Below are positions 1-8,527 of a stretch of DNA of 12,166 nucleotides, piece after piece. Position numbers and translations under genes: made by a program. The stretch comes from an uncultured bacterium. GTDB lineage: Bacteria > Actinomycetota > Coriobacteriia > Coriobacteriales > Coriobacteriaceae. Below the pieces are notes generated by a model. The model saw only the letters and a list, made by a program, of their open reading frames with translations. It did not search any database and was not told where the DNA came from. The stretch lies in contig CAJMMA010000056.1 in assembly GCA_905214435.1 (NCBI GenBank), forward strand, positions 1 through 12,166. The letters are read 5' to 3'. How positions within the stretch are numbered: position 1 is the first letter of the stretch; each line of letters starts with the position of its first letter.

Positions 1-464
1 CCATCTTTAAGTCCGAGTTCGCCAAGAGCAAGATTGTGCGCTGGGCCTTTAGCCGTGTGGGTGGCATTCCCGTCGAGCGTGGTACCGCCGACATGAAGTG
101 TCTGCGCGCCGCCCAGCATGCGCTGCAGCGCGGCGAAGACGTCCTGATCTTCCCCGAGGGCACGCGCATCCGCTCGCGCGAGATTAAGCCCGCGGTCCAC
201 GGCGGCTTTGCGCTCATCGCCCAGATGGGTAAGGCACCCGTCAACCCGCTCGCCATTTGTGGCTGGTCCGACATTACGCCTAAGGGCAAAAAGCTCATGC
301 GCCCCAAGAAGTGCTGGATCCGTGCCGGCAAGGCCATCTCGCTATCCGATGCTCCGGCCGAGCTCAAGCGCAAGGAGCGCCTGGCATGGTTTGAGTCCGA
401 GGCCATGAGTCGCGTCTACGCCATGCGCGACGACCTATGCGCCGAGCACCCGGGCAGGTTCTAG
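1..464 (+). CDS. plsC: 1-acyl-sn-glycerol-3-phosphate acyltransferase, 5' truncated
   Basis: This is the C-terminal part of a PlsC/AGPAT-family membrane-associated acyltransferase, which acylates lysophosphatidic acid to phosphatidic acid in phospholipid synthesis. The frame is open from base 3 without a start, so the gene begins upstream of the window. The first ATG inside the frame, at 36 if GTG is counted, is not the true start, because the residues before it (IFKSEFAKSKIVRW) match the family. Visible motifs are block II (GGIPVERG), block III FPEGTR at 150-167, which binds the glycerol phosphate, and block IV around APVNPLAI. The catalytic HX4D block I would lie upstream and cannot be checked. 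The stop TAG at 462-464 is two bases before the ispH start, so the two genes are probably cotranscribed. The family assignment is secure. The exact acyl-acceptor preference is inferred. Confidence 0.93.
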   Translation, partial: IFKSEFAKSKIVRWAFSRVGGIPVERGTADMKCLRAAQHALQRGEDVLIFPEGTRIRSREIKPAVHGGFALIAQMGKAPVNPLAICGWSDITPKGKKLMRPKKCWIRAGKAISLSDAPAELKRKERLAWFESEAMSRVYAMRDDLCAEHPGRF

Positions 465-466
465 CC

Positions 467-1363
467 ATGAGTGAGAACGTTATGAATACCGCTGCGGCCA
501 CCGCTGAGGAGGTCGTCCCCACCATCGAGATCGCCGCGCATGCCGGCACCTGCTACGGCGTTCAGCGCGCGCTCGACATGGCACTGGCCGCCGCGCCGCA
601 GGCAGGGGAGAGCGCTCAGGTCCACACCCTGGGTCCGCTCATCCATAACCCCATCGTGGTACGCGAGCTCACCGAGGCAGGCGTCGGTCTGGCCGACACC
701 TTGGACGACGCCGCATCGGGCACCGTGATCATCCGCGCCCACGGCGTGGTGCCGCAGGTGATCGATGCCGCTCGCGAGCGTGGCCTTAACGTCGTCGACG
801 CCACCTGCCCCTACGTGAAGAAGGTCCATGTGGCCGCCGAGCGCCTGGTACGCGAGGGCTATCGCGTGGTAGTCGTAGGCGAGCCGGGCCATCCCGAGGT
901 TGAGGGCATCTTGGGCCACGCCGGCAATGATGCGCAGGTCGTGAGCTGTGCCGCCGACGCCACCGCCTTGTCGCTCAAGGGCAAGGTAGGCCTCGTCGTG
1001 CAGACCACTCAGACCGCACAGAACCTCGCCGAGGTCGTGGCAGCTATCACCCCGCGCGTGCAGGAGCTACGTGTGATCAACACCATCTGCGCTGCCACGA
1101 GTGAGCGTCAACGAGCAGCAGCCACACTTGCTAACCGCTGCGACTGCATGGTCGTGGTGGGCGGCAAGAACTCAGGCAACACCCGCCGCCTGGCGCAGAT
1201 TTGCGCAGACGCCTGCGAGCGCACGTATCACATCGAGGAAGCTTCTGAGCTCCAGGCCGCGTGGTTTACCAAAGCTCACCACATCGGCATCACCGCCGGA
1301 GCCTCCACCCCGCAAGAACACATCGAACGCGCCGTCGAGCGCATCAAGGAGCTTTGCCGCTAA
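467..1363 (+). CDS. ispH: 4-hydroxy-3-methylbut-2-enyl diphosphate reductase (IspH/LytB)
   Basis: IspH is the last enzyme of the MEP isoprenoid pathway. It reduces HMBPP to IPP and DMAPP with a [4Fe-4S] cluster in the cytosol. The 298-residue product is of normal length and has all three cluster cysteines: C29 (GTCYGV), C114 (DATCPYV) and C208 (NTICAAT). Substrate-binding blocks RAHG, GHPEVEGI, QTTQT, GGKNSGNTRR and TAGASTP are all present in the usual order. I chose ATG 467, two bases after the plsC stop. An in-frame ATG at 437 would overlap plsC by 28 bases and add residues the family lacks. ATG 482 is also possible, because the first ~18 residues are an unconserved leader. A weak GGGCAGG at about 451-457 may serve as the ribosome site. 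The gene sits tightly between plsC and the DUF512 gene. Confidence 0.97.
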   Translation: MSENVMNTAAATAEEVVPTIEIAAHAGTCYGVQRALDMALAAAPQAGESAQVHTLGPLIHNPIVVRELTEAGVGLADTLDDAASGTVIIRAHGVVPQVIDAARERGLNVVDATCPYVKKVHVAAERLVREGYRVVVVGEPGHPEVEGILGHAGNDAQVVSCAADATALSLKGKVGLVVQTTQTAQNLAEVVAAITPRVQELRVINTICAATSERQRAAATLANRCDCMVVVGGKNSGNTRRLAQICADACERTYHIEEASELQAAWFTKAHHIGITAGASTPQEHIERAVERIKELCR

Positions 1364-1365
1364 CC

Positions 1366-2808
1366 ATGGACCAGACCGTACCCGCATACGCCGCCGAGGT
1401 GGCCGATTACGGGCGCAGCCGCGACCCCGAGCCGGGTGAGGGCGCGCTCGTCAAGAACGTGCGTCCCGAATCGCCCGCGTGGGATGTGGGTATCGAGCCG
1501 GGCATGCGCGTGCTCACGGTCAACGGTGAGCAGCTTACCGACATGATTGTGTGGCTCTGGGAGGCCGACGATGATACCGTCGAGCTGGAGGTATTCGACC
1601 CGCGCGACGGCACCGTCACCCCCGTCGAGCTCGACCGCTTTCCCGGCGAGGACTGGGGCTTGGAATTCGATGGCCCCATCTTCGACGGCATGCGTACCTG
1701 CGTCAACGCCTGCGTATTCTGCTTTATGACGATGCTGCCCAAGGGCGGCCGCTCCACGCTCTACATTCGCGACGACGACTATCGCCTGAGCTTTTTACAG
1801 GGCAACTTTGTCACGCTCACGAACCTCTCCGACGAAGATGTTCAAAACGTCATCGAACGCAATATGAGCCCCATGAACGTGTCGGTCCATGCCGTGAGTC
1901 CCGATGTCCGCCGCCGCATGATGGGCCGCAACGCCCAGCGCGGCATGGACGTGCTCGAGGCCATCATGGCCGCCGGCATCGAGATTCACGCGCAGATTGT
2001 GCTGTGCCCCGGCATGAACGACGGCGAGGAGCTGGAAAAGACCCTGCGCTTTTGCGAGGAGCACGAGCAAATCACAAGCCTGGGCATTGTGCCGCTCGGT
2101 TTTACCAAGCATCAGAACCGTTTTAGCTGGTCCTACAGCGACAAGCCCGAGCTAGCGCGCGAGACCATTGCCATGATCCGTCCCTACCAGGACCGCGCCT
2201 ATGAGCGCTTTGGCCGCCACACCTTCCAGATGAGCGACGAGTTCTATCTGGACGCCGGCATCGATCCTCCCGAGGCAGACTTTTACGACGGTTACCCGCA
2301 GTACTACGACGGCATCGGAATGATCCGCTCGTATCTGGACGAGACCGACGACGTGCTGGCTACCGATGCCGAGCGACTGGCCCGCGTCCGCGAGGCCATC
2401 GCCGCCCGCAGCCAGCACCTGCTGTGCCTCTCCGGCGCCAGCGCGCGCGACACCGTGGCGCGCTTTGTGGAGTCGCCGCATGGTCTCGGCGGCACTGTTA
2501 CGGCCATCAAGAACCGCTACTTCGGCGGCAACGTGGACGTGACCGGCCTCATCGTCGCGTGTGACATTCTGGAGCAGCTGCCCCAAGACCTGTCGGGGGT
2601 TATGCTCTTTGTGCCTAAGCTCATGTTCAACGCTGACGGCATGACGCTTGACGAGTATCATCGTGACGATTTACTCGCAAGCCTTACCAGTCGCGGCGCC
2701 GAGGTTCATGTGGTGTCGACCATGCCGCATGAGCTGCTCGATACCCTGGAGCATATCCTTGGCATTGTGCCCGCAGACTCTACTAATTCCGCTGACCCTA
2801 TCCATTAA
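1366..2808 (+). CDS. PDZ-like / radical SAM / DUF512 protein (TIGR03279-type)
   Basis: The protein has 480 residues and three parts. An N-terminal PDZ-like segment (about residues 22-75) contains the phrases GALVKNV, SPAWDVGI and PGMRVLTVNG. A radical SAM core follows, with the cluster motif CX3CX2C at C112, C116 and C119 (CVNACVFC). The C-terminal half is DUF512-like (phrases such as YPQYYDGIGMIR and ALSGAS-like CLSGASAR). Radical SAM proteins bind [4Fe-4S] and S-adenosylmethionine. The substrate of this family is unknown to me. ATG 1366 follows the ispH stop by two bases and has AAGGAG at 1346-1351. The longer open frame upstream runs antiparallel in meaning to ispH and was rejected. Placement directly before der is common in Gram-positive bacteria and hints at a ribosome or envelope link, but that is inference. 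Confidence 0.92.
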   Translation: MDQTVPAYAAEVADYGRSRDPEPGEGALVKNVRPESPAWDVGIEPGMRVLTVNGEQLTDMIVWLWEADDDTVELEVFDPRDGTVTPVELDRFPGEDWGLEFDGPIFDGMRTCVNACVFCFMTMLPKGGRSTLYIRDDDYRLSFLQGNFVTLTNLSDEDVQNVIERNMSPMNVSVHAVSPDVRRRMMGRNAQRGMDVLEAIMAAGIEIHAQIVLCPGMNDGEELEKTLRFCEEHEQITSLGIVPLGFTKHQNRFSWSYSDKPELARETIAMIRPYQDRAYERFGRHTFQMSDEFYLDAGIDPPEADFYDGYPQYYDGIGMIRSYLDETDDVLATDAERLARVREAIAARSQHLLCLSGASARDTVARFVESPHGLGGTVTAIKNRYFGGNVDVTGLIVACDILEQLPQDLSGVMLFVPKLMFNADGMTLDEYHRDDLLASLTSRGAEVHVVSTMPHELLDTLEHILGIVPADSTNSADPIH

Positions 2809-2813
2809 AGGAG
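2807..2813 (+). promoter_or_regulatory. Shine-Dalgarno site of der
   Basis: AAAGGAG lies five bases before ATG 2819 and overlaps the stop codon of the DUF512 gene. It decides the der start against the in-frame ATG at 2648, which would add 57 residues that overlap the previous gene and do not resemble any GTPase N-terminus. Confidence 0.85.
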
Positions 2814-2818
2814 AGCAG

Positions 2819-4153
2819 ATGAAACCTATCGTCGCCGTCGTCGGACGCCCCAACGTGGGCAAGTCCACGCTCGTTAACCGCCTGGCCCAAACCTCGGACG
2901 CCATCGTCCATGAGTCCCGCGGCGTCACGCGCGATCGCTCATACCACACGGCCGATTGGAACGGCCGCGAGTTCACCATTGTCGACACGGGCGGCATCGA
3001 GCCGCTCAAGAGCGATGACGTCTTTGCCACGTCCATCCGCGACCAGGCCCTCGCCGCCGCCGAGGAAGCCGCCGTCATCCTGTTTGTGGTCGACGGCCGC
3101 ACCGGCGTCACCGAGGAGGACGAGTCGGTCGCCCGCATGCTCAAGCGCTGCGACAAGCCGGTCTTTCTACTGGTGAACAAGCTCGACAACCCCGATCGCG
3201 AAAACGACAGCATCTGGGAGTTCTATTCGCTCGGCGTCGGTGAGCCCACGCCCCTCTCGGCCCTGCATGGCCACGGCACGGGCGACCTGCTCGACGATAT
3301 CGTGGCCCTGCTTCCGGAGGAAGAGGACGAGGCCGCCGATGAGTTCCCCGACGCCCTGAACGTGGCCATCATCGGCCGCCCCAATGCCGGCAAGTCGTCG
3401 CTGTTCAACCGCATCCTGGGCGCCGATCGCTCTATCGTGTCCAACATCGCCGGCACGACGCGCGACGCCATCGACACCGTCGTGGAGCGCAGCGGCAAGC
3501 ACTACCGCATGGTTGACACCGCGGGTATTCGCAAGAAGAGCACCGTGTACGAGAACATCGAGTACTACTCGATGGTCCGCGGCCTGCGCGCCATCGATCG
3601 CGCCGACGTGGCGCTGCTCGTCGTCGACGCCTCCGTGGGCGTTACCGAACAGGACCAGAAGGTCATGGGTCTTGCCATCGAGCGCGGCTGTGCCATCGTT
3701 GTGCTGCTCAACAAGTGGGACCTGCTCGACGACGACCGTAAGCGCGAGGCCTGCATGGAGACCATCGACCGCCGTCTGGGCGTCATGGCTCCCTGGGCCC
3801 AGTACCTGCGCATCTCTGCCCTCACTGGCCGCAGCGTCGAGAAGATATGGGCGATGGTCGACGCCGCCGAAAAGACGCGCTCGCAAAAGATCAGCACCTC
3901 GCGCCTCAACACGTTCCTCACCGACCTGCGCGAGTTCGGTCATACCGTGGTGGACGGCAAGCGCCGCCTGCGCATGCACTACGTGACCCAGACGGGCGTC
4001 AACCCGCCGACGTTCACGTTCTTCGTCAACCATAGCGACCTGGTCAACGACACCTACCAGCGCTACGTAGAGAACCGCATGCGCTCGACCTTCGACTTTG
4101 CCGGCACACCCATCCGACTCTTCTTTAGGAAGAAGGAACAGAAGGATGCATAA
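2819..4153 (+). CDS. der: Ribosome biogenesis GTPase Der (EngA), tandem G domains
   Basis: Der is an essential GTPase with two tandem G domains and a C-terminal KH-like domain. It binds the 50S subunit and is needed for its assembly. The 444-residue product starts with the typical MKPIVAVVGRPNVGKS. The first P-loop is at residues 9-16 (GRPNVGKS) with switch DTGG and base motif NKLD. The second P-loop is at 186-193 (GRPNAGKS) with DTAGIRKK and NKWDLL. The end of the protein has the KH-like segment with RLRMHYVTQ and PPTFTFFVN. An acidic linker rich in E and D (about residues 168-180) separates the two G domains. The stop overlaps the plsY start by eight bases, which suggests translational coupling. 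All expected motifs are intact. Confidence 0.98.
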   Translation: MKPIVAVVGRPNVGKSTLVNRLAQTSDAIVHESRGVTRDRSYHTADWNGREFTIVDTGGIEPLKSDDVFATSIRDQALAAAEEAAVILFVVDGRTGVTEEDESVARMLKRCDKPVFLLVNKLDNPDRENDSIWEFYSLGVGEPTPLSALHGHGTGDLLDDIVALLPEEEDEAADEFPDALNVAIIGRPNAGKSSLFNRILGADRSIVSNIAGTTRDAIDTVVERSGKHYRMVDTAGIRKKSTVYENIEYYSMVRGLRAIDRADVALLVVDASVGVTEQDQKVMGLAIERGCAIVVLLNKWDLLDDDRKREACMETIDRRLGVMAPWAQYLRISALTGRSVEKIWAMVDAAEKTRSQKISTSRLNTFLTDLREFGHTVVDGKRRLRMHYVTQTGVNPPTFTFFVNHSDLVNDTYQRYVENRMRSTFDFAGTPIRLFFRKKEQKDA

Positions 4154-4829
4154 TCCGATTCTGCTGACCGCCATCTGCGCCGTGGTCTCGTTCTTTATCG
4201 GGGCGATTCCGTTTGGCCTGATCTTGGGCCGTGTGTTCAACCACACGGACATTCGCAAGGCGGGCTCCGGCAACATCGGCACCACCAACGCGCTGCGCGT
4301 GGCCGGCCCCAAGGTGGCCGCACTCACGCTGCTGCTCGACTGCCTTAAGGGCGCCATCTGCGTCCTTATCGCCCGTCCGCTCATCGCCGACTTGGGCTAT
4401 GGTTTTCCGCCGAACATCATGGCGCCTGGAGCCCCCGGCGACTGGATGCTCGGCGTCATTTGTCTGGCAGCTGTATGGGGCCATATCTTCTCGCCCTACC
4501 TCAACTTCCATGGCGGCAAGGGTATCGCCGTTGGTCTGGGCGTGATCCTTGCCTGGTACTGGCCCATTGGCCTGTCGCTGCTGGGCATGTTTATCGTGGC
4601 CGTCGCCATCACCAAGTATGTGTCGGTGGGCTCACTTGCCGCGGCCATCGGACTTCCCATCGCCGTCTGCGCTGTCTTTCCGTACAGCAGCCTGGGTCTC
4701 AAGTTCTGCATGGCGATGATCGGCATCACCGTGGTGTGGGCCCATCGCTCAAATATCAAAAAGCTCACGTGCGGTAAGGAGTCCAAGCTCTCGTTTACCA
4801 AGCGCGTCACCGAGCCCGACGATAAGTAG
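4146..4829 (+). CDS. plsY: Glycerol-3-phosphate acyltransferase PlsY
   Basis: PlsY is an integral membrane enzyme that transfers the acyl group from acyl phosphate to glycerol-3-phosphate, the first step of phospholipid synthesis with PlsX. The 227-residue protein has several hydrophobic segments and starts with a membrane helix (residues 5-29). Family motif 1 is at residues 41-48 (SGNIGTTN) and the phosphate-binding GGKG is at 123-126. A third conserved region follows (about residues 160-170). A short insertion rich in P, G and A (near MAPGAPGD) precedes the GGKG helix. I chose ATG 4146, which overlaps der by eight bases and follows purine-rich AGGAAGAAGGA. An upstream ATG at 4098 is inside der and adds polar residues before the first helix. 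With gpsA next, the operon links making and acylating glycerol-3-phosphate. Confidence 0.97.
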   Translation: MHNPILLTAICAVVSFFIGAIPFGLILGRVFNHTDIRKAGSGNIGTTNALRVAGPKVAALTLLLDCLKGAICVLIARPLIADLGYGFPPNIMAPGAPGDWMLGVICLAAVWGHIFSPYLNFHGGKGIAVGLGVILAWYWPIGLSLLGMFIVAVAITKYVSVGSLAAAIGLPIAVCAVFPYSSLGLKFCMAMIGITVVWAHRSNIKKLTCGKESKLSFTKRVTEPDDK

Positions 4830-4838
4830 GAGAGAGTC

Positions 4839-5846
4839 ATGAATGTTGCGCTGATTGGCTCAGGCTCCTGGGGAACCGCCGTCGCCGGCCTTGCCGCCGC
4901 GCGCGCCGAGCGCGTGACCATGTGGGCCCACAGCGAGCAGACGGCCGCCGGCATTAACGGCGAGCACCGTAACCCCCGCTATCTGGTGGACTACCTGCTG
5001 CCGGAAAACGTTGTCGCCACGACGGACTTAGCCCAGGCGCTCGACGGCGCCGAGACCATCATATTTGCCGTGCCTTCGACGCACCTGCGCGACGTCTGCC
5101 ACCAGGCGGCGCCGTTCATCGCGGACGAGATGCCGGTTCTGTGCCTCACCAAGGGCATCGAGCCCGAGTCCGGCTTGCTTATGAGCGAGGTCATTGCCAG
5201 CGAAATCGGCAACGAGCGGCGCGTGGCTGCCCTCTCGGGCCCCAACCATGCTGAGGAAATCTGCCGTGGCGGACTTTCTGCCGCCGTCATTGCCAGCGAA
5301 GATCCGCAGATAGGGGAGACCTTTAAGGACCTGCTCCTGTCCACGGCATTCCGCATCTACCTGTCGCAGGACATGACCGGTGTCGAGGTCTGCGGCGCCA
5401 TGAAAAACGTCATCGCCATCGTGTGCGGCATCTCCGCCGGCACTGGCGCGGGCGACAACACGCTCGCCCTTATCATGACGCGCGGCCTGGCCGAGATCAG
5501 TCGACTGGTGCACGCACGCGGCGGACAGGCCATAACCTGCATGGGACTCGCCGGCATGGGCGACCTCATCGCCACCTGTACCTCGGAGCATTCGCGCAAC
5601 CGTACCTTTGGCTACGATTTCGCTCATGGCGTGTCGCTCGAAGAGTACCAGGCACGCACGCATATGGTGGTCGAGGGTGCCGTTGCGGCCCGTAGCGTCA
5701 GCGAGCTCGCCCGTTCACTGGGCGTAGACATTCCGCTCACCTTTGCCGTGGAGCAAACGCTCTACAACGGTGTTACTTTGGATAGGGCGCTCGAAATTCT
5801 CACCGACCGCGTCCCATCGCAAGAGTTCTACGGACTCACCGACTAG
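4839..5846 (+). CDS. gpsA: NAD(P)-dependent glycerol-3-phosphate dehydrogenase
   Basis: GpsA reduces dihydroxyacetone phosphate to sn-glycerol-3-phosphate, the backbone used by PlsY just upstream. The 335-residue protein has the N-terminal Rossmann motif GSGSWG at residues 7-12, the conserved block SGPNHAEE and the catalytic lysine K189 in GAMKNVIA. The C-terminal helical domain includes GLAGMGDLIATC and the substrate-binding segment SRNRTFG. The start ATG 4839 has a clear AGGAGAG about six bases upstream, directly after the plsY stop. Length and motif order are normal for the family. Cofactor preference (NADH or NADPH) cannot be settled from sequence by eye. Confidence 0.98.
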   Translation: MNVALIGSGSWGTAVAGLAAARAERVTMWAHSEQTAAGINGEHRNPRYLVDYLLPENVVATTDLAQALDGAETIIFAVPSTHLRDVCHQAAPFIADEMPVLCLTKGIEPESGLLMSEVIASEIGNERRVAALSGPNHAEEICRGGLSAAVIASEDPQIGETFKDLLLSTAFRIYLSQDMTGVEVCGAMKNVIAIVCGISAGTGAGDNTLALIMTRGLAEISRLVHARGGQAITCMGLAGMGDLIATCTSEHSRNRTFGYDFAHGVSLEEYQARTHMVVEGAVAARSVSELARSLGVDIPLTFAVEQTLYNGVTLDRALEILTDRVPSQEFYGLTD

Positions 5847-5864
5847 CGCAGAAAGGCTTCTACC

Positions 5865-6536
5865 ATGGGTTCCATCAAAATCGCTCCGTCCGTCCTCTCG
5901 GCCGATATGGCCAACCTCAAGGGCGAACTCGACAAGATAGCCGGTGCCGACTACGTGCACTTCGACGTTATGGACGGTCACTTTACCGGCAATCTCACCT
6001 TTGGCGTCGACATCCTCAAGGCCGTCAAGCGCTCCACCAACGTGCCGATCGATGCGCACCTCATGGTTTCGAACCCCGACGAGACCGTCGATTGGTATGC
6101 CGATGCCGGCGCCGATATGATCACCGTGCACTACGAGGCCTCTACGCACCTGCACCGTACGCTCACGCACCTGCAACAACGCGGCGTCAAGGCCGGCGTG
6201 GTGCTCAACCCCGCAACGCCCGTCTGCGTGCTCGAGAGCATCATCGACGTCGTCGACATGGTGCTGCTCATGAGCGTGAACCCCGGCTTTGGCGGCCAGA
6301 GCTTTATTCCAGGCACCATCGCTAAGCTCCACGAGCTCAGGGCCATGTGCGAGCGTCACGGCGTTTCGCCCCTCATCGAGGTCGACGGCGGCATCTCTTC
6401 CAAGAACATTGCCGATGTCGTCAAGGCCGGCGCCAACGTGCTCGTGGCCGGTTCTGCCGTATTTAAGTCCGAAGATCCCGCTGCCGAGGTTGCGCTGCTG
6501 CAGAAGCTGGGCAACGAGGCCGCACAGGAGGCATAA
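5865..6536 (+). CDS. rpe: Ribulose-phosphate 3-epimerase
   Basis: Rpe interconverts ribulose-5-phosphate and xylulose-5-phosphate in the pentose phosphate pathway. It is a metal-dependent TIM-barrel enzyme. The 223-residue sequence opens with IAPSVLSAD. The four expected metal ligands are visible as H32 and D34 (VHFDVMDG), H65 (DAHLMV) and D174 (EVDGGI). The flexible loop VNPGFGGQSF that closes over the substrate is intact. The loop after VMDGH reads FTGNLTFG where many homologues have a proline (FVPN), a small local change. The start ATG 5865 follows GAAAGG at 5851-5856. The 18-base gap after gpsA is the longest between any two genes of this row, but I see no promoter or terminator in it. 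Confidence 0.97.
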   Translation: MGSIKIAPSVLSADMANLKGELDKIAGADYVHFDVMDGHFTGNLTFGVDILKAVKRSTNVPIDAHLMVSNPDETVDWYADAGADMITVHYEASTHLHRTLTHLQQRGVKAGVVLNPATPVCVLESIIDVVDMVLLMSVNPGFGGQSFIPGTIAKLHELRAMCERHGVSPLIEVDGGISSKNIADVVKAGANVLVAGSAVFKSEDPAAEVALLQKLGNEAAQEA

Positions 6537-6542
6537 TCCCTT

Positions 6543-7721
6543 ATGACCGCAGGTCAAAACCGCATACCCGTGAATCTTGACTATGCCGCCTCGACGCCCA
6601 TGCGCGCCGAGGCGCTCCTTGCGCAGCGCGAGTACGACGACAGCGAGCTTGCCGGCGTCAACCCCAACTCGCTGCATTCGCTTGGCCGCAAGGCCGCTGC
6701 GCGCCTAGAAGTGGCACGTCGCGAGATTGCCCGCAGCTTTGGTGCGCGCGTCCGCCCGTCCGAGATCATTTTGACCAACGGCGGCACCGAGGCAAACCAG
6801 CTGGCGCTCCTCGGTCTTGCCGAGGGCGCTCGTCAGCGCGATCGCAAGCGCGACCGTGTCATCGTTTCGGCCATCGAGCACGATTCGATACTGGACAACC
6901 TGCCGCTGCTGCGCGCCGCCGGCTTTTCCGTCGACCTGGTGCAGCCCTGCCGTGCGGGCTACATTGAGCCTGCCACGCTTGTCGAGCTGCTAGGCGACGA
7001 CGTGGCGCTCGTGAGCATCATGGTTGCCAACAACGAGACCGGCGTGGTGCAGCCCATCCGCGAGCTTGCCGCGGCCACGCATACCGTTGGTGCCCTGTTC
7101 CACACCGATGCTATCCAGGGGTATCTGCATATTCCGCTCGATGTCACCGAGCTGGGAGTTGACGCCATGACCGTTGCCGCGCACAAGATCGGTGGCCCCG
7201 TGGCATCCGGCGCGCTCTACCTTAAGAACCGCACGCCGCTGCGCCCGCGCATCTTTGGCGGCGGACAGGAAGCCGGACGTCGTGCCGGCACGCAAGACCT
7301 GCGCACGCAGCTCGCCTTTGCCGCTGCCGCCTCGTCTCTGACGCCCCATGTGGCTCAGGAGCGCGCGAAGCTGCAAGCCCTTTCCGACAAGCTCTACGCC
7401 ACGCTTACGGCCCACCAGCGCATTCACGCCACCATGGGTGACTACGCACAAGCCGACCGTCTGCCCGGCATGGTATCGATCTACATTGACGGCATGGACT
7501 CCGAGGAACTCATCATCAAGCTCGACGCCGCCGGCTTTGAGGTGTCGGCAGGCTCGGCATGCTCGAGTGGCAGCATGGACCCGAGCCATGTTTTAAGCGC
7601 GATGGGCATCGGTCGCGAGCAGGCATTGGGCGCACTACGCATTTCCTTTGACGACCGCGTGAATCCGGACGATCTGGACGAGTTTGCCCAGACGCTGCTC
7701 TCGATCGTAGGCGCCGCATGA
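6543..7721 (+). CDS. Cysteine desulfurase, IscS/NifS family
   Basis: This PLP enzyme takes sulfur from cysteine as a protein-bound persulfide, leaving alanine, for iron-sulfur clusters or thiolated tRNA. The 392-residue protein has the N-terminal LDYAASTPM, the cofactor-contact NGGTEANQ, the lysine that forms the PLP aldimine K215 (AAHKIGG) and the sulfur-carrying C340 in SACSSGSMDPSHVL. The loop SACSSG with a following long segment fits the IscS/NifS (class I) group rather than SufS. The start ATG 6543 has AGGAGG at 6526-6531. Its stop overlaps the next start as ATGA. No iscU, mnmA or nifU neighbour is present, so which acceptor it feeds stays open. The upstream radical SAM and IspH proteins both need Fe-S clusters, which is consistent but not proof. 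Confidence 0.95.
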   Translation: MTAGQNRIPVNLDYAASTPMRAEALLAQREYDDSELAGVNPNSLHSLGRKAAARLEVARREIARSFGARVRPSEIILTNGGTEANQLALLGLAEGARQRDRKRDRVIVSAIEHDSILDNLPLLRAAGFSVDLVQPCRAGYIEPATLVELLGDDVALVSIMVANNETGVVQPIRELAAATHTVGALFHTDAIQGYLHIPLDVTELGVDAMTVAAHKIGGPVASGALYLKNRTPLRPRIFGGGQEAGRRAGTQDLRTQLAFAAAASSLTPHVAQERAKLQALSDKLYATLTAHQRIHATMGDYAQADRLPGMVSIYIDGMDSEELIIKLDAAGFEVSAGSACSSGSMDPSHVLSAMGIGREQALGALRISFDDRVNPDDLDEFAQTLLSIVGAA

Positions 7722-8527
7722 TCGTCGCCGAGCTTGAGCGCGCGCTGCTGGCACGCTATCCCAAGACCGATGCCGAGAGTTGGGACCATGTAGGATTCTC
7801 CGTCGGCGACCCTGCCGCGGAGATTACCGGTGTTGCCTGCGCACTCGATGCGACCGAAGCCAATGTGCACCGCGCCCAGGAGGCCGGCGCCAACGTGCTG
7901 CTAACGCATCATCCCATCTATATCAAGGCGCCCGAGGCGTTTTGTCCGTCGGATTCCACACGCCCCCAATGCAGCGCCGCGCTGTACGAGGCAGCTCGTT
8001 GCGGCGTGAGCATCATCTCGCTTCACACCAACCTGGACCGCTCGCACGAAGCGCGCGTTCGCCTGAGCGATTTGCTAGGCGCAAAGCCCATAAGCTCGCT
8101 GGAGCATGCGGACGAGCCTGAACTCACCGGTCTGGGCGCCCTTGCGACCCTCAACGACCCCTGCAGCCTGCGCGACCTTGCCGCCCGCGCCGCCCAGGCG
8201 TTTGGCAGCGACCCGCGCGTGTGGGGCGAGGAAGATCACCCGTGCCGCACCATCGCCATTTTGGGCGGCTCCTTAGGCGACTTTGGAGAGCTCGCCATCG
8301 CCGCAGGCGCAGATGTCATCGTAACCGGCGAGGCGGGCTACCACGTGGCGCAAGACCTTGCCTTGCGCGGGCTGCCGGTGATCTTGCTCGGCCACGACCG
8401 CTCCGAAGAGCCGTTCGTTGATATATTGATGAACTCTGCAGTTGACGCCGGGGTCGACCCCCGTCATGCGATTAAAATATTGAACCCTTGCCAATGGTGG
8501 ACTGTGACAAAAGGAGAGAACTTATGA
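7718..8527 (+). CDS. Nif3/DUF34-family dinuclear metal protein
   Basis: This is a 269-residue member of the Nif3-like (YbgI/YqfO, DUF34) family, toroidal proteins that bind a two-metal centre. Some members have been linked to GTP cyclohydrolase-like chemistry or metal handling, but the role is unsettled. Expected ligands are visible: H64-H65 (THHPIYIK), H103 and D107 (HTNLD), and H226 with E230 (GHDRSEEPF), plus H209 in GYHVAQD. The N-terminus has DVGF-like WDHVGFSVGD. It lacks the extra middle PII-like domain seen in some Firmicute homologues, so it is the short form. The start is the ATG of an ATGA overlap with the cysteine desulfurase and the end is another ATGA overlap with the COG1579 gene. 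The Nif3-COG1579 pair also occurs in mycobacteria, which supports a shared role. Confidence 0.93.
   Translation: MIVAELERALLARYPKTDAESWDHVGFSVGDPAAEITGVACALDATEANVHRAQEAGANVLLTHHPIYIKAPEAFCPSDSTRPQCSAALYEAARCGVSIISLHTNLDRSHEARVRLSDLLGAKPISSLEHADEPELTGLGALATLNDPCSLRDLAARAAQAFGSDPRVWGEEDHPCRTIAILGGSLGDFGELAIAAGADVIVTGEAGYHVAQDLALRGLPVILLGHDRSEEPFVDILMNSAVDAGVDPRHAIKILNPCQWWTVTKGENL
8511..8518 (+). promoter_or_regulatory. Shine-Dalgarno site of the COG1579 gene
   Basis: AAGGAGAG lies five bases before ATG 8524, inside the end of the Nif3-like gene. It favours ATG 8524 over the in-frame ATG at 8488, which would add twelve polar residues and has no such site. Confidence 0.8.

Noticed and set aside
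437..466. Earlier ATG for ispH at 437
   Set aside because: It would overlap plsC and add ten residues not seen in the family. ATG 467 fits the two-base spacing.
3167..4384. 405-residue open frame on the - strand opposite der and plsY
   Set aside because: It is the antisense shadow of two genes with intact motifs, rich in H, V, D and G as typical for such shadows, and has no family features.
5715..6677. 320-residue open frame on the - strand opposite gpsA, rpe and the desulfurase
   Set aside because: It spans three well-supported + strand genes and shows no motifs, so it is a G+C-driven shadow.
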